In this document: positions 1 to 7,727 of the stretch, in pieces | Layout of the letters: every line of letters begins with the position of its first letter | Numbering within the stretch: position 1 is the stretch's first letter | Assembly: GCA_963692975.2 (NCBI GenBank) | Contig: CAXMMR010000037.1 | Coordinates: 1 to 64,000, forward strand | Length of the DNA stretch: 64,000 bases | Direction: 5' to 3' | Source: CAXMMR01 sp963692975 | GTDB taxonomy: Bacteria > Pseudomonadota > Alphaproteobacteria > Acetobacterales > Acetobacteraceae | Translations under genes and position numbers: made by a program | The notes under the pieces: generated by a model | What the model was told of the DNA's origin: nothing | Database searches by the model: none | What the model saw: only the letters and a program-made list of their open reading frames with translations

Positions 1-1556
1 ACAAGCCGTTCATCGAGTTCCGCGGTCGGAGCATCGGCTTTGCCGAGTTCGGCGCGCGGGTGGAGCGCGCCGCCGCCGGACTGCGCCAGCTCGGCGTCGG
101 GCCGGGCATCGCGGTGGCACTGTACCTGCCGAACGTGCCGTACCATCCGATCAGCCTGTTCGCCGTGCTGCGCGCCGGCGGCCGGGTGGTGCATCTGAGT
201 CCGCTCGACCCGCCGCGCGCGATCGCCCGCAAGCTCGTCGACAGCGGCGCCCGGATCATGGTGGCGCCGGATTATCCGACGATGCTGCCGCAGGCGCTCG
301 GCGCCCTGGGCGAGGGCCTGCTCGATCACCTCATCGTCGGCGAGGACGCGGCCTGGGGACCCGGCATGCCGACCCAGCCGGTGCCATCCGATCCGCGCGT
401 CCACCGCTTCGCCGAACTCGGCGAAGGCGCGCCGACCGGCGACTGGCCGCATGCCGCGCCAGGCGACGTGGCGGTGCTGCAATATACCGGCGGGACCACC
501 GGCCTGCCGCGCGCGGCGATGCTGACGCATGCCAACCTGACTGCCGCCACGTCGATCTACGAGACCTGGTTCAACGGCGCCGGCAACGCCTGGCTGCCCG
601 ACGACCGGGTGCTCGGCGTGCTGCCGCTGTTCCACATCTACATGCTGACCACGGTGCTGCTGCGCTGCCTCAAGGGCGGCGTGGAGATCATGCTGCGGCT
701 GCGCTTCGACGCCGCACAGACGCTGGCCGACATCGAGACCGGGCGGGCGACCGTGTTCGCCGGCGTGCCGACCATGTTCATCGCGCTCGCCGCCCAGCCG
801 GACATCGCCGGGCGCGACCTGTCGTCGCTGCGGGTGGCAAGCTGCGGCGGCGCGCCGCTGCCGGTCGAGGTGGCGCATCGCTTCGAGGCGCTGAGCGGCC
901 GTCGGGTGGGCGGCGGCTGGGGCATGACCGAGACCTCGCCGGCCGGCACCATCATCCTGCCGGAGATGGAGATGACCTCGGGGCTGATCGGAGTGCCCCT
1001 GCCGGGGATCGAGATGGATGTGGTGGACCTCGTCGATCCGCACCGGGTGCTGCCGGTCGGCGAGGTTGGCGAGCTCAGGGTGCGCGGCCCGAACGTGACC
1101 CCCGGCTACTGGCAGCGGCCGGAGGAGAACGCCACCGCCTACGCCGACGGCTTCTTCCTGACCGGCGACATCGGCTTCATGGACGCGGCCGGCCAGTTCA
1201 GCATCGTCGACCGCAAGAAGGACATGATCATCTCCGGCGGCTTCAACGTCTATCCGCGGGTGATCGAGGACGCGGTTTACGAGCACCCAGACGTTGAGGA
1301 GTGCGGCGTGATCGGCATTCCGGACGACTATCGCGGCCAGTCGGCCAAGGTCTTCGTCAAGCTGCGCCAGGGTGCGGCGACGTTCACCCTTGAGGCGCTC
1401 CGCGGCTTCCTGGCCGATAAGGTCGGGCCGCACGAAATGCCGGCCGCGCTCGGCTTCCTGGACGCGCTGCCGCGCACCGCCGTCGGCAAGCTGTCGCGCA
1501 AGGACCTGGTCGACCAACCGACCGGGACGGCCGCCGCCGCGGCCGCGGCAGGCTGA
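1..1556 (+). CDS. Long-chain fatty acid-CoA ligase, 5' end outside window
   Basis: This is an ATP-dependent acyl-CoA synthetase of the AMP-binding (ANL) superfamily, which activates a carboxylic acid through an acyl-adenylate and then forms a CoA thioester. The reading frame is open from the first complete codon at base 3, so the true start lies upstream and a GTG at base 60 is only internal. About 517 residues are visible. The P-loop YTGGTTGLPRAAM lies near bases 483-522, the GWGMTETSP motif near 916-942, and the hinge/C-terminal DRKKDMIISGGFNVYP near 1209-1256, followed by the catalytic-lysine region (TAVGKLSRKDL). The C-terminus is an alanine-rich tail. The next gene starts 3 bp after the stop, so the two ligases are probably co-transcribed. 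The natural substrate cannot be read from sequence. Confidence 0.93.
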   Translation, partial: KPFIEFRGRSIGFAEFGARVERAAAGLRQLGVGPGIAVALYLPNVPYHPISLFAVLRAGGRVVHLSPLDPPRAIARKLVDSGARIMVAPDYPTMLPQALGALGEGLLDHLIVGEDAAWGPGMPTQPVPSDPRVHRFAELGEGAPTGDWPHAAPGDVAVLQYTGGTTGLPRAAMLTHANLTAATSIYETWFNGAGNAWLPDDRVLGVLPLFHIYMLTTVLLRCLKGGVEIMLRLRFDAAQTLADIETGRATVFAGVPTMFIALAAQPDIAGRDLSSLRVASCGGAPLPVEVAHRFEALSGRRVGGGWGMTETSPAGTIILPEMEMTSGLIGVPLPGIEMDVVDLVDPHRVLPVGEVGELRVRGPNVTPGYWQRPEENATAYADGFFLTGDIGFMDAAGQFSIVDRKKDMIISGGFNVYPRVIEDAVYEHPDVEECGVIGIPDDYRGQSAKVFVKLRQGAATFTLEALRGFLADKVGPHEMPAALGFLDALPRTAVGKLSRKDLVDQPTGTAAAAAAAG

Positions 1557-1559
1557 GCC

Positions 1560-3215
1560 ATGCTCGGCCTGATGCAGTCGCACCCGCTGCTGGTTTCCTC
1601 GCTACTGGTGCATGCCGCCCGCCATCACGGCGAGGCCGAGGTGGTCTCGCAAGGCGTGGACGGCGCGATCGCCCGGGCGAGCTACCGCGCCGTGGAACGA
1701 CGGGCGCGCTCGCTGGTCGGGGGCCTGAGCGGGCTCGGCATCGCGCCGCATGACCGGGTCGGCACGCTCGCCTGGAACAGCCAGCGCCACCTGGAGATCT
1801 ATTGCGGCGTGCAGGGCATGCGGGCGGTCTGCCACACCATCAACCCGCGGCTGCATGCCGAGGACGTCGCCTGGATCATCAACCACGCCGGCGACCGGGT
1901 GCTGATGGCCGACCTCAGCTTCGTGCCGCTGGTCGAGGCGGTCGCGCCCCTGGTCGGCAGCAGCGTGCAGGCCGTGGTGATGCTCTGCCCACCTGAGCAG
2001 ATGCCGGCGGTGGCGCTGCCCGAGGGCATGGCGCTGCTGTGCTACGAGACGCTGATCGAGGCCGGCGAGGCGGCGGGCGAAGCGTATCAGTGGCCCGTCT
2101 TCGACGAGAACAGCGCCGGCGTGCTGTGCTACACCTCCGGCACCACCGGGCGGCCCAAGGGCGTGCTCTACAGCCACCGCTCGACCGTGCTGCACGCGCT
2201 GGGCGTGAACATGCCGGACGCGCTCGGCTTTCGCGCCGTGGACCGGGTGATGCCGGTGGTGCCGATGTTCCACGTCAACGCCTGGGGCATGCCGTATGCG
2301 GCGCTGCTCGCCGGCGCCTCGCTGGTGATGCCGGGGCGGCATCTCGACGGGGCGAGCCTGGCGCGGCTGATGAACGCCGAGCGGGTCACCATCACCGCCG
2401 GTGTGCCGACGGTGTGGCTGGGGCTGCTCGAGCATCTGCGCGCCAGCGGCGAGCGGCTCGATCACACACGCCGCATCATCATCGGCGGCTCGGCCTGCCC
2501 GGCGCTGCTGATCGAGGCCTTCCCCGTCGAGTACGGGGTGCCGGTCGAGCATGCCTGGGGAATGACGGAGCTCAGCCCGATCGGCACCTTCAACAAGCCA
2601 AAGCCCGCCCAGGCTGCGCTCGACCCCGAGGCGCATCGTCAGCACTTGCTGAAGCAGGGCCGGGCAGTCTTCGGCGTCGACATGCGGATCGTCGGTGCCG
2701 ACGGCGCGGCGCTGGCCTGGGACGGGGTGCAGTTCGGCGACCTGCAGGTGCGCGGGCCCTGGGTGTGCAGCGCCTATTACGGCGAGGCGCCCGGCAGCGC
2801 GCTCGACGGGGAGGGATGGTTCGCCACCGGCGACGTGGCGACGATCTGCCCGCAGGGCTTCATGCACATCGTCGACCGTTCCAAGGACGTCATCAAGTCG
2901 GGCGGCGAATGGATCAGCTCGATCGCGCTCGAGAACCTCGCGATGTCGCACCCCGCAGTCGCCGAGGCCGCGGTGATCTCGGCACGGCATCCGAAATGGG
3001 ACGAGCGCCCGTTGCTGCTGGTGCGCGCCGCCGCCGGACAGCCCATCGACACCGCCGAATTGATGCGCAGCCTGAGCGGACAGGTGCCGCGCTGGTGGCT
3101 GCCGGACGCGATCCTGGTCGTTGACGAACTGCCGCACACCGCCACCGGCAAGCTGCAGAAGACGGTGCTGCGGGCAGCCTACGGCGACACGTTGATGAAG
3201 TTGGCGGAGGCGTAG
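1560..3215 (+). CDS. Fatty-acyl-CoA synthetase (medium/long-chain type)
   Basis: This 551-residue ANL-superfamily ligase begins MLGLMQSHPLLVSSLL, the N-terminus typical of the medium/long-chain fatty-acyl-CoA synthetase branch, which supports the ATG at 1560. The phosphate-binding loop CYTSGTTGRPKG is at about residues 190-201, WGMTELSPIG near 334, GWFATGDVA near 419 and DRSKDVIKSGGEWIS near 437. The C-terminal lysine motif HTATGKLQK is intact, so the enzyme looks active. It follows another ligase by 3 bp and is followed by a family A repeat that probably ends the transcript. A role in fatty acid uptake or beta-oxidation is a family-level inference; short- or branched-chain acids are possible substrates. 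Confidence 0.93.
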   Translation: MLGLMQSHPLLVSSLLVHAARHHGEAEVVSQGVDGAIARASYRAVERRARSLVGGLSGLGIAPHDRVGTLAWNSQRHLEIYCGVQGMRAVCHTINPRLHAEDVAWIINHAGDRVLMADLSFVPLVEAVAPLVGSSVQAVVMLCPPEQMPAVALPEGMALLCYETLIEAGEAAGEAYQWPVFDENSAGVLCYTSGTTGRPKGVLYSHRSTVLHALGVNMPDALGFRAVDRVMPVVPMFHVNAWGMPYAALLAGASLVMPGRHLDGASLARLMNAERVTITAGVPTVWLGLLEHLRASGERLDHTRRIIIGGSACPALLIEAFPVEYGVPVEHAWGMTELSPIGTFNKPKPAQAALDPEAHRQHLLKQGRAVFGVDMRIVGADGAALAWDGVQFGDLQVRGPWVCSAYYGEAPGSALDGEGWFATGDVATICPQGFMHIVDRSKDVIKSGGEWISSIALENLAMSHPAVAEAAVISARHPKWDERPLLLVRAAAGQPIDTAELMRSLSGQVPRWWLPDAILVVDELPHTATGKLQKTVLRAAYGDTLMKLAEA

Positions 3216-3224
3216 GGGAGAGAA

Positions 3225-3330
3225 GCGCTTCTTTTTTGAAAAAAAGAAGTGAAAAACTTTCGTCCGTTCGCCAAGCACTCATCCCCTAAGCGATAAAAGT
3301 TTTTTGGTCCTTTTTTCAAAAAAGGACTGC
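3225..3330. repeat. Family A double-hairpin repeat, copy A1
   Basis: Left hairpin GCTTCTTTTTTGAAAAAAAG plus AAG, then a CAAAAAACTTT-like box (here GAAAAACTTT), a 30-bp spacer, AAAAGTTTTTTG, and right hairpin GGTCCTTTTTTC with AAAAAAGGAC. It lies between two plus-strand genes and could act as a bidirectional terminator. The left and right stems differ in sequence (GCTTC/GAAG versus GGTCC/GGAC), but each is self-complementary. Confidence 0.85.
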
Positions 3331-3359
3331 TTTCTTCTTTATCCGTAAGGGATGTCCGC

Positions 3360-4301
3360 ATGACGCTTCCCGCCCTGTTCGACCGCCTGCGCCTGCCGGT
3401 GATCGCCTCGCCGCTGTTCATCATTTCCGGCCCCGAGTTGGTGATCGCGCAGTGCCGCGCCGGCGTCGTCGGCTCCTTTCCGGCGCTGAACGCGCGGCCT
3501 GGGCCGGTGCTGGAGGAGTGGCTGCGGCGCATCGAGGGCGAGCTCGGCGAAGGGGACGCGCCCTATGCGGTCAACCAGATCGTGCATCGCTCGAACGACC
3601 GGCTGATGCACGACGTCGAGCTGTGCGTAAAATTCAAGGTGCCGATCGTGATCACCTCGCTCGGCGCGCGCCAGGAGGTCAATGAGGCGATCCACTCCTA
3701 TGGCGGCATCGTGCTGCACGACGTGATCAATGACCAGTTCGCCCGCAAGGCGGTCAGCAAGGGCGCCGACGGGCTGATCGCGGTGGCGGCGGGCGCCGGC
3801 GGGCATGCCGGCACGCTGTCGCCGTTTGCGCTGATCGGCGAGATCCGCCGCTGGTTCGACGGGCCGCTGGCGCTGTCCGGCGCCATCGCCTCGGGCGACG
3901 CAGTGCTGGCGGCGCAGGCAGCCGGCGCCGACCTCGCCTATGTCGGCTCGGCGTTCATCGCCACCGAGGAGGCGAACGCAGCCCCTGCCTACAAGCAGAT
4001 GCTGGTGGACAGCGGCGCCGGCGACATCGTCTACACCGACCTGATCACCGGCGTGCACGGCAACTACCTGCGCGGCAGCCTGGTCGCCGCCGGACTCGAC
4101 CCGGACAACCTGCCGCGCGGCGACGTCAAGGCGATGAGCTTCGCCAGCACCGGCGTGAAGGCCTGGCGGGACGTGTGGGGCTCCGGCCAGGGCATCGGCA
4201 GCGTCGAGTCGGTGCTGCCGACGGCCGAGCTGGTGGCGCGGTTCCAGTCGCAATACGCGGCGGCGCGTGAGCGGCTCGGATTGGGTCCTCGCGCTGCGTA
4301 G
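3360..4301 (+). CDS. Nitronate monooxygenase family FMN enzyme
   Basis: This 313-residue TIM-barrel flavoprotein belongs to the nitronate monooxygenase (former 2-nitropropane dioxygenase) family, which oxidises alkyl nitronates with FMN and O2. The N-terminal LRLPVIASPLFIISGPEL is the typical substrate/FMN entry strand. The glycine-rich segment AVAAGAGGHAG (near residues 141-151) and ALSGAIASGDA (near 170-180) match FMN phosphate-binding loops. The length is near the family norm. It stands alone on the plus strand between a family A repeat and a C-type repeat. Members of this family are often annotated as enoyl-reductase-like proteins, so the true substrate is uncertain. Confidence 0.88.
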   Translation: MTLPALFDRLRLPVIASPLFIISGPELVIAQCRAGVVGSFPALNARPGPVLEEWLRRIEGELGEGDAPYAVNQIVHRSNDRLMHDVELCVKFKVPIVITSLGARQEVNEAIHSYGGIVLHDVINDQFARKAVSKGADGLIAVAAGAGGHAGTLSPFALIGEIRRWFDGPLALSGAIASGDAVLAAQAAGADLAYVGSAFIATEEANAAPAYKQMLVDSGAGDIVYTDLITGVHGNYLRGSLVAAGLDPDNLPRGDVKAMSFASTGVKAWRDVWGSGQGIGSVESVLPTAELVARFQSQYAAARERLGLGPRAA

Positions 4302-4450
4302 AGCGCAAGCTCCGCCATCCTAGACCCCGTCACGCGTGAGACGATGCGCTCCTTGTGCTAGCAAACCCTGCAGCGGAGACGTGCAGCGCCAGCTGCCTGC
4401 AAATAGCCAAGCCGCGGCCTTGTAGAAACCTCCACCTGGCTGTCATTGAA

Positions 4451-4503
4451 CGCGGGTCTGGGGGCGCCGCCCCCAGCGGGGTCCAGGGCAGAGCCCTGGC
4501 TTC
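4451..4503. repeat. B/C repeat, C half only
   Basis: GGGTCTGGGGGCGCCGCCCC, a palindromic block, is followed by GTCCAGGGCAGAGCCCTGG, a second palindrome. It abuts the 3' end of the minus-strand gene beginning at 4881, whose stop is at 4504-4506. Similar blocks form one end of the full composite elements elsewhere in the window. Confidence 0.8.
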
Positions 4504-4881
4504 CTACTCGTCCTCCGCCCCATCCCGCCGCGGGTCCAGGCTGCGCCAGTCGCGCTCCTCCTCGCTCGCCGCTCGATCCGCGAAGTCACCGAGCTCGGCC
4601 GCCGAGCGCCAGCCCGCCTCCGCCGCGTCGACCACCTCGGCGTCCTCGCCGAACGCGAACCAGGCGTCCAGCACCTCGCGCGAGGCCATGCCCGGCGCGC
4701 GGCAGCGCTCCATGCTGTCGCGCACGTAGGCGCGGGCAAAGGCGTTGGCCTGCATCAGCGTCGGAAAGCCGGCCACCTCCTCGACCACGTTGTCCTCGGC
4801 GCCGCCAGACAGGTCGAGGATGCGCACCCGCCAGCCGCCCTCGGGGGCGAACAGGTCGCCGATCGCCAGTCCCTCGCTCAT
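4504..4881 (-). CDS. Conserved hypothetical protein linked to nadE
   Basis: This is a 125-residue acidic protein starting MSEGLAIGDLFAPEGGW, with no signal peptide or membrane segment. Its start codon overlaps the nadE stop by 4 bp (ATGA), which implies translational coupling. The central part (FPTLMQANAFARAYVRDS, about residues 39-56) reads like a small compact domain that handles a substrate or partner, and the tail is rich in Asp, Glu and Arg. No family with known function was recognised. In the longest open frame this protein appears fused to the NadE amidase domain, but only because of the frameshift inside nadE; the two are separate genes. Confidence 0.75.
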   Translation of the reverse strand: MSEGLAIGDLFAPEGGWRVRILDLSGGAEDNVVEEVAGFPTLMQANAFARAYVRDSMERCRAPGMASREVLDAWFAFGEDAEVVDAAEAGWRSAAELGDFADRAASEEERDWRSLDPRRDGAEDE

Positions 4882-6597
4882 CGCAGCAGGTCCGTGTAGC
4901 CGTTGGTGATCGGATAGCGCCGGTCGCGCCCGAACGCCCGCGAGGTGATCTTCACACCCGGCGGCGCCTGCCGGCGCTTGTACTCGGCCCGGTCCAGCAG
5001 CTTCCAGACCTTGAGCACGGTCGGGCGATCCATGCCCTGGTCCACCAGCTCGTCGATCGAGCGCTCGCCCTCGATCAGCCCGGCCAGGATCGCGTCCAGC
5101 ACCGGGTAGGGCGGCAGGCTGTCCTCGTCGCGCTGGTCGGCGCGCAGCTCGGCCGAGGGCGGCTTGCTGATCACCCGCTCGGGCATCACCGGGCCCGCCG
5201 GCCCCAGTGCATGCGGCGGCCGATGCTCGTTGCGCCAGCGGCACAGCTCGAACACCGTGGTCTTGTAGACGTCCTTCAGCACCGAGTAGCCGCCGCACAT
5301 GTCGCCGTACAGCGTCGCGTAGCCGACCGACATCTCGGACTTGTTGCCGGTGGTCAGCACCATGTGGCCGAACTTGTTGCTGCAGGCCATGAGGATCAGC
5401 CCGCGGGCGCGGGACTGCATGTTCTCCTCCGTCAGGTCGTGCTCGCGGCCGTGGAACAGCTCCTCCAGCACGTCGTCCAGCGCGCCGATCGGCCCGGCGA
5501 TCGGCACCGTGTCGCAGCGCATGCCGAGCAGCCGCGCGCACTCGGCCGCGTCCTCGAGCGAGTGCGCCGAGGTGTAGCGGCTCGGCAGCATCAGCGTGCG
5601 CACCCGCGCGGGGCCCAGCGCATCGACCGCAATCGCCGCCGAGAGCGCGCTGTCGATGCCGCCGGATAGGCCGAGGATCACGCCGGGGAAAACGGTTCTT
5701 GTCGACGTAGTCGGCAAGCCCGACCACCAGGCCGCGATAGATCCCTTCAAGTCGGTCAAGCTCGCGCGGCAGCGGCCGCAGCTCGGCGCAGCGCAGCGCC
5801 TCGTCACCGTCCGAGCGCGTCCAGTCTGTAACCAGCAACGCGGTCTCGAACGAGGGTGCGACGGCGGCGAGCGAACGGTCGGCGTTGAGCACGAACGAGG
5901 CGCCGTCGAACACCAGCTCGTCCTGCCCGCCCACCTGGGCGGCAAAGACGAACGGCAGCTCGGTCTCGACAACCCGGGCGATCGCGAGCTGCACCCGGCG
6001 GCCGGACTTGCTGTCCTCGAACGGCGAGGCGTTGATCGAGAGCAGCAACTCGGCGCCGCTTTCGGCGAGCGTCTGCGACACCGCCGGCAGCCACCAGTCC
6101 TCGCACACCATCAAGCCGATGCGCACGCCGCGCAGGCTTACCGGGCCCGGCGACGGGCCGGCATCGAACACCCGCTTGTCGTCGAACACGCCGTAGTTGG
6201 GCAGCTCGTGCTTGGCGCGGCGGGCGACGACCTTGCCGCCGTCCAGCACGAAGGCGGCGTTGTAGAGCATATCGACGTCGCGCCCATCCTTTTGCAACCA
6301 CGGACCTCCGACGATCAGCGCCGGGCCGCCATCCGCGGTCTCCTCGGCCAGACGGCCGATCGCTGCCTCGCACACCGCCACGAAGGACGGCTTGCGCACC
6401 AAATCCTCCGGCGGATAGCCGCAGATCGAGAACTCGGGCGTCACGACGACGTCGGCCCCCTGCCCCGCCGCCTGCTCGCGCGCCGCACGGATCAGCATCG
6501 CGTTGTGCTCGACCTCGCCGAGCCGGGGGTTCAGCTGCGCGATGGCCAGCCGCAGGGCGGGACGATGGTCCGGATGACGGTGGTTAGGCGCGGGCAT
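4878..6597 (-). CDS. nadE: Glutamine-dependent NAD+ synthetase, frameshifted
   Basis: NadE makes NAD+ from deamido-NAD+ using ammonia released from glutamine. The N-terminal nitrilase domain has the Glu-Lys-Cys triad in TPEFSICGYPPED, KHELPNYGVFDDKR and LMVCEDWW. The synthetase domain has the ATP pyrophosphatase loop LGLSGGIDSALSAA and NKSEMSVGYATLYGD. The two halves are in different frames: one extra C (the GGGG run at 5685-5688 on the plus strand) separates KNRFP from GVILGLSGGIDS. Both sides are fully conserved and the enzyme is normally essential, so sequencing error is likely, though a real mutation is possible. The ATG at 6597 is preferred over an upstream in-frame start because MPAPNHRHPDHRPALRLAIAQ leads directly into the nitrilase fold. 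Confidence 0.9.
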
Positions 6598-6757
6598 GCC
6601 TATGAGGCTAGGCGCGGGAGCAGGCGACTTCAACGCCACACATTACCGATATTCGGCGAAGGATAAACCTGTTATAACCACCGAGCGTGCAGCATGGGCG
6701 CGCTGCTGAAATGGAGAGCTCCGTGCCGGCGCCTGCCCACGACATGAACCGGCAGCC

Positions 6758-7498
6758 ATGACGATCCGGCCGCCATGCGACAACTGCGCGATGCAGCCCT
6801 TCCCGTTCTCGATGGCGTTCCAGCCCATCGTCAACGTCCCGGCGCGACAGATCTACGCCTATGAGGCGCTGGTGCGAGGCCCTGGCGGCGAAGGCGCCCG
6901 CACCGTGCTCGACCAGGTGACGGATGCCAACCGCGCCGCTTTCGACCAGTCCATCCGGCGGCGCGCAATCGAGATCGCCACCCACAAGGGCATCTTGGCC
7001 AGCGGCGCCGCCCTCTCCATCAACTTCATGCCCGCCGCGATGTATAATCCCGAAACCTGCGTGCAGACCACCCTGGCGACGGCCAAGCGGTGCGGCCTGC
7101 CGCTTGACCGGCTGATCTTCGAGATCACCGAGGAGGAGCGCGTCGTCTCCTACGATCGGCTGCGGGCGATCTTCGCCTGCTACCGAGAGCACGGCTTCCG
7201 CGCCGCCATCGACGATTTCGGCGCCGGCTATGCCGGGCTCAACCTGCTCGCCGAGTATCAGCCGGACCTGCTGAAGCTGGACATGACGCTGCTGCGCGGC
7301 ATCAATGCCTCGCCCATCCGGCAGGCCATCGTCCGCAGCGTCATCGAGCTGTGCCGCATCCTGGAGGTGACCGTGCTCGCCGAGGGCGTCGAGACCGATG
7401 CCGAGCTGCACACCCTGCTCGATCTCGGCGTGTCGCTCTTCCAAGGCTTCCTGTTCGCCCGACCGGCATTCGAGGCGCTGCCCACCGCGCGGATGTGA
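6758..7498 (+). CDS. EAL-domain cyclic-di-GMP phosphodiesterase
   Basis: This stand-alone EAL domain of 246 residues would hydrolyse the second messenger c-di-GMP. The catalytic set appears complete: EAL at 36-38, Asn89 in SINFMP, Glu122 in FEITE, Asp152-Asp153 in IDDFGAGYAG, Lys173 in LLKLD, Glu209 in LAEGVET and Gln229 in LFQGF. There is no GGDEF, PAS or membrane segment, so it is a cytosolic single-domain enzyme. CDNC at residues 7-10 is an unusual N-terminal Cys pair that might be redox-sensitive or bind metal (inference). It is transcribed divergently from nadE and is followed at once by a composite repeat. No neighbour indicates which process it controls. Confidence 0.92.
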   Translation: MTIRPPCDNCAMQPFPFSMAFQPIVNVPARQIYAYEALVRGPGGEGARTVLDQVTDANRAAFDQSIRRRAIEIATHKGILASGAALSINFMPAAMYNPETCVQTTLATAKRCGLPLDRLIFEITEEERVVSYDRLRAIFACYREHGFRAAIDDFGAGYAGLNLLAEYQPDLLKLDMTLLRGINASPIRQAIVRSVIELCRILEVTVLAEGVETDAELHTLLDLGVSLFQGFLFARPAFEALPTARM

Positions 7499-7499
7499 A

Positions 7500-7722
7500 G
7501 CAAGGCCAGGGGCTTTGCCCCTGGACCCCATTAAAGGCGGAGCCTTTAAAATCCATTTGTCAGTTATGACAACCGGCGAGGCCGGTGGCGTCGGCAAGAG
7601 GATTGATCGGCTTCACCAAGCGCAAAAGTCGTGGCGTAGACCCCAACGATCGGGGGTCTGGGCCTCATGCCTCGTCGTGCAAATGCACGCTGACGCGTGA
7701 CGGGTTCAGGGCAGAGCCTGGC
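7500..7722. repeat. Full composite B/C repeat
   Basis: It begins AAGGCCAGGGGCTTTGCCCC, then the palindrome AAAGGCGGAGCCTTT, an interior block GGATTGATCGGCTTCACCAA, and ends with GGTTCAGGGCAGAGCCTGG. The two ends are inverted relative to each other. It separates a plus-strand EAL gene from the convergent parC. Confidence 0.82.
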
Positions 7723-7727
7723 CGTCT

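Noticed and set aside
1602..3278. 558-codon minus-strand frame opposite the second acyl-CoA ligase
   Set aside because: GC-rich codon bias opens the antisense frame; the sense strand is a complete, motif-bearing ligase.
4446..5669. 407-codon plus-strand frame across nadE and the small gene
   Set aside because: Arg/Pro-rich antisense shadow with no domain.
4504..6639. A 711-residue fusion of a nitrilase domain and a small protein
   Set aside because: It arises only from the nadE frameshift; homologous NAD synthetase sequence continues in another frame and the small gene has its own start.
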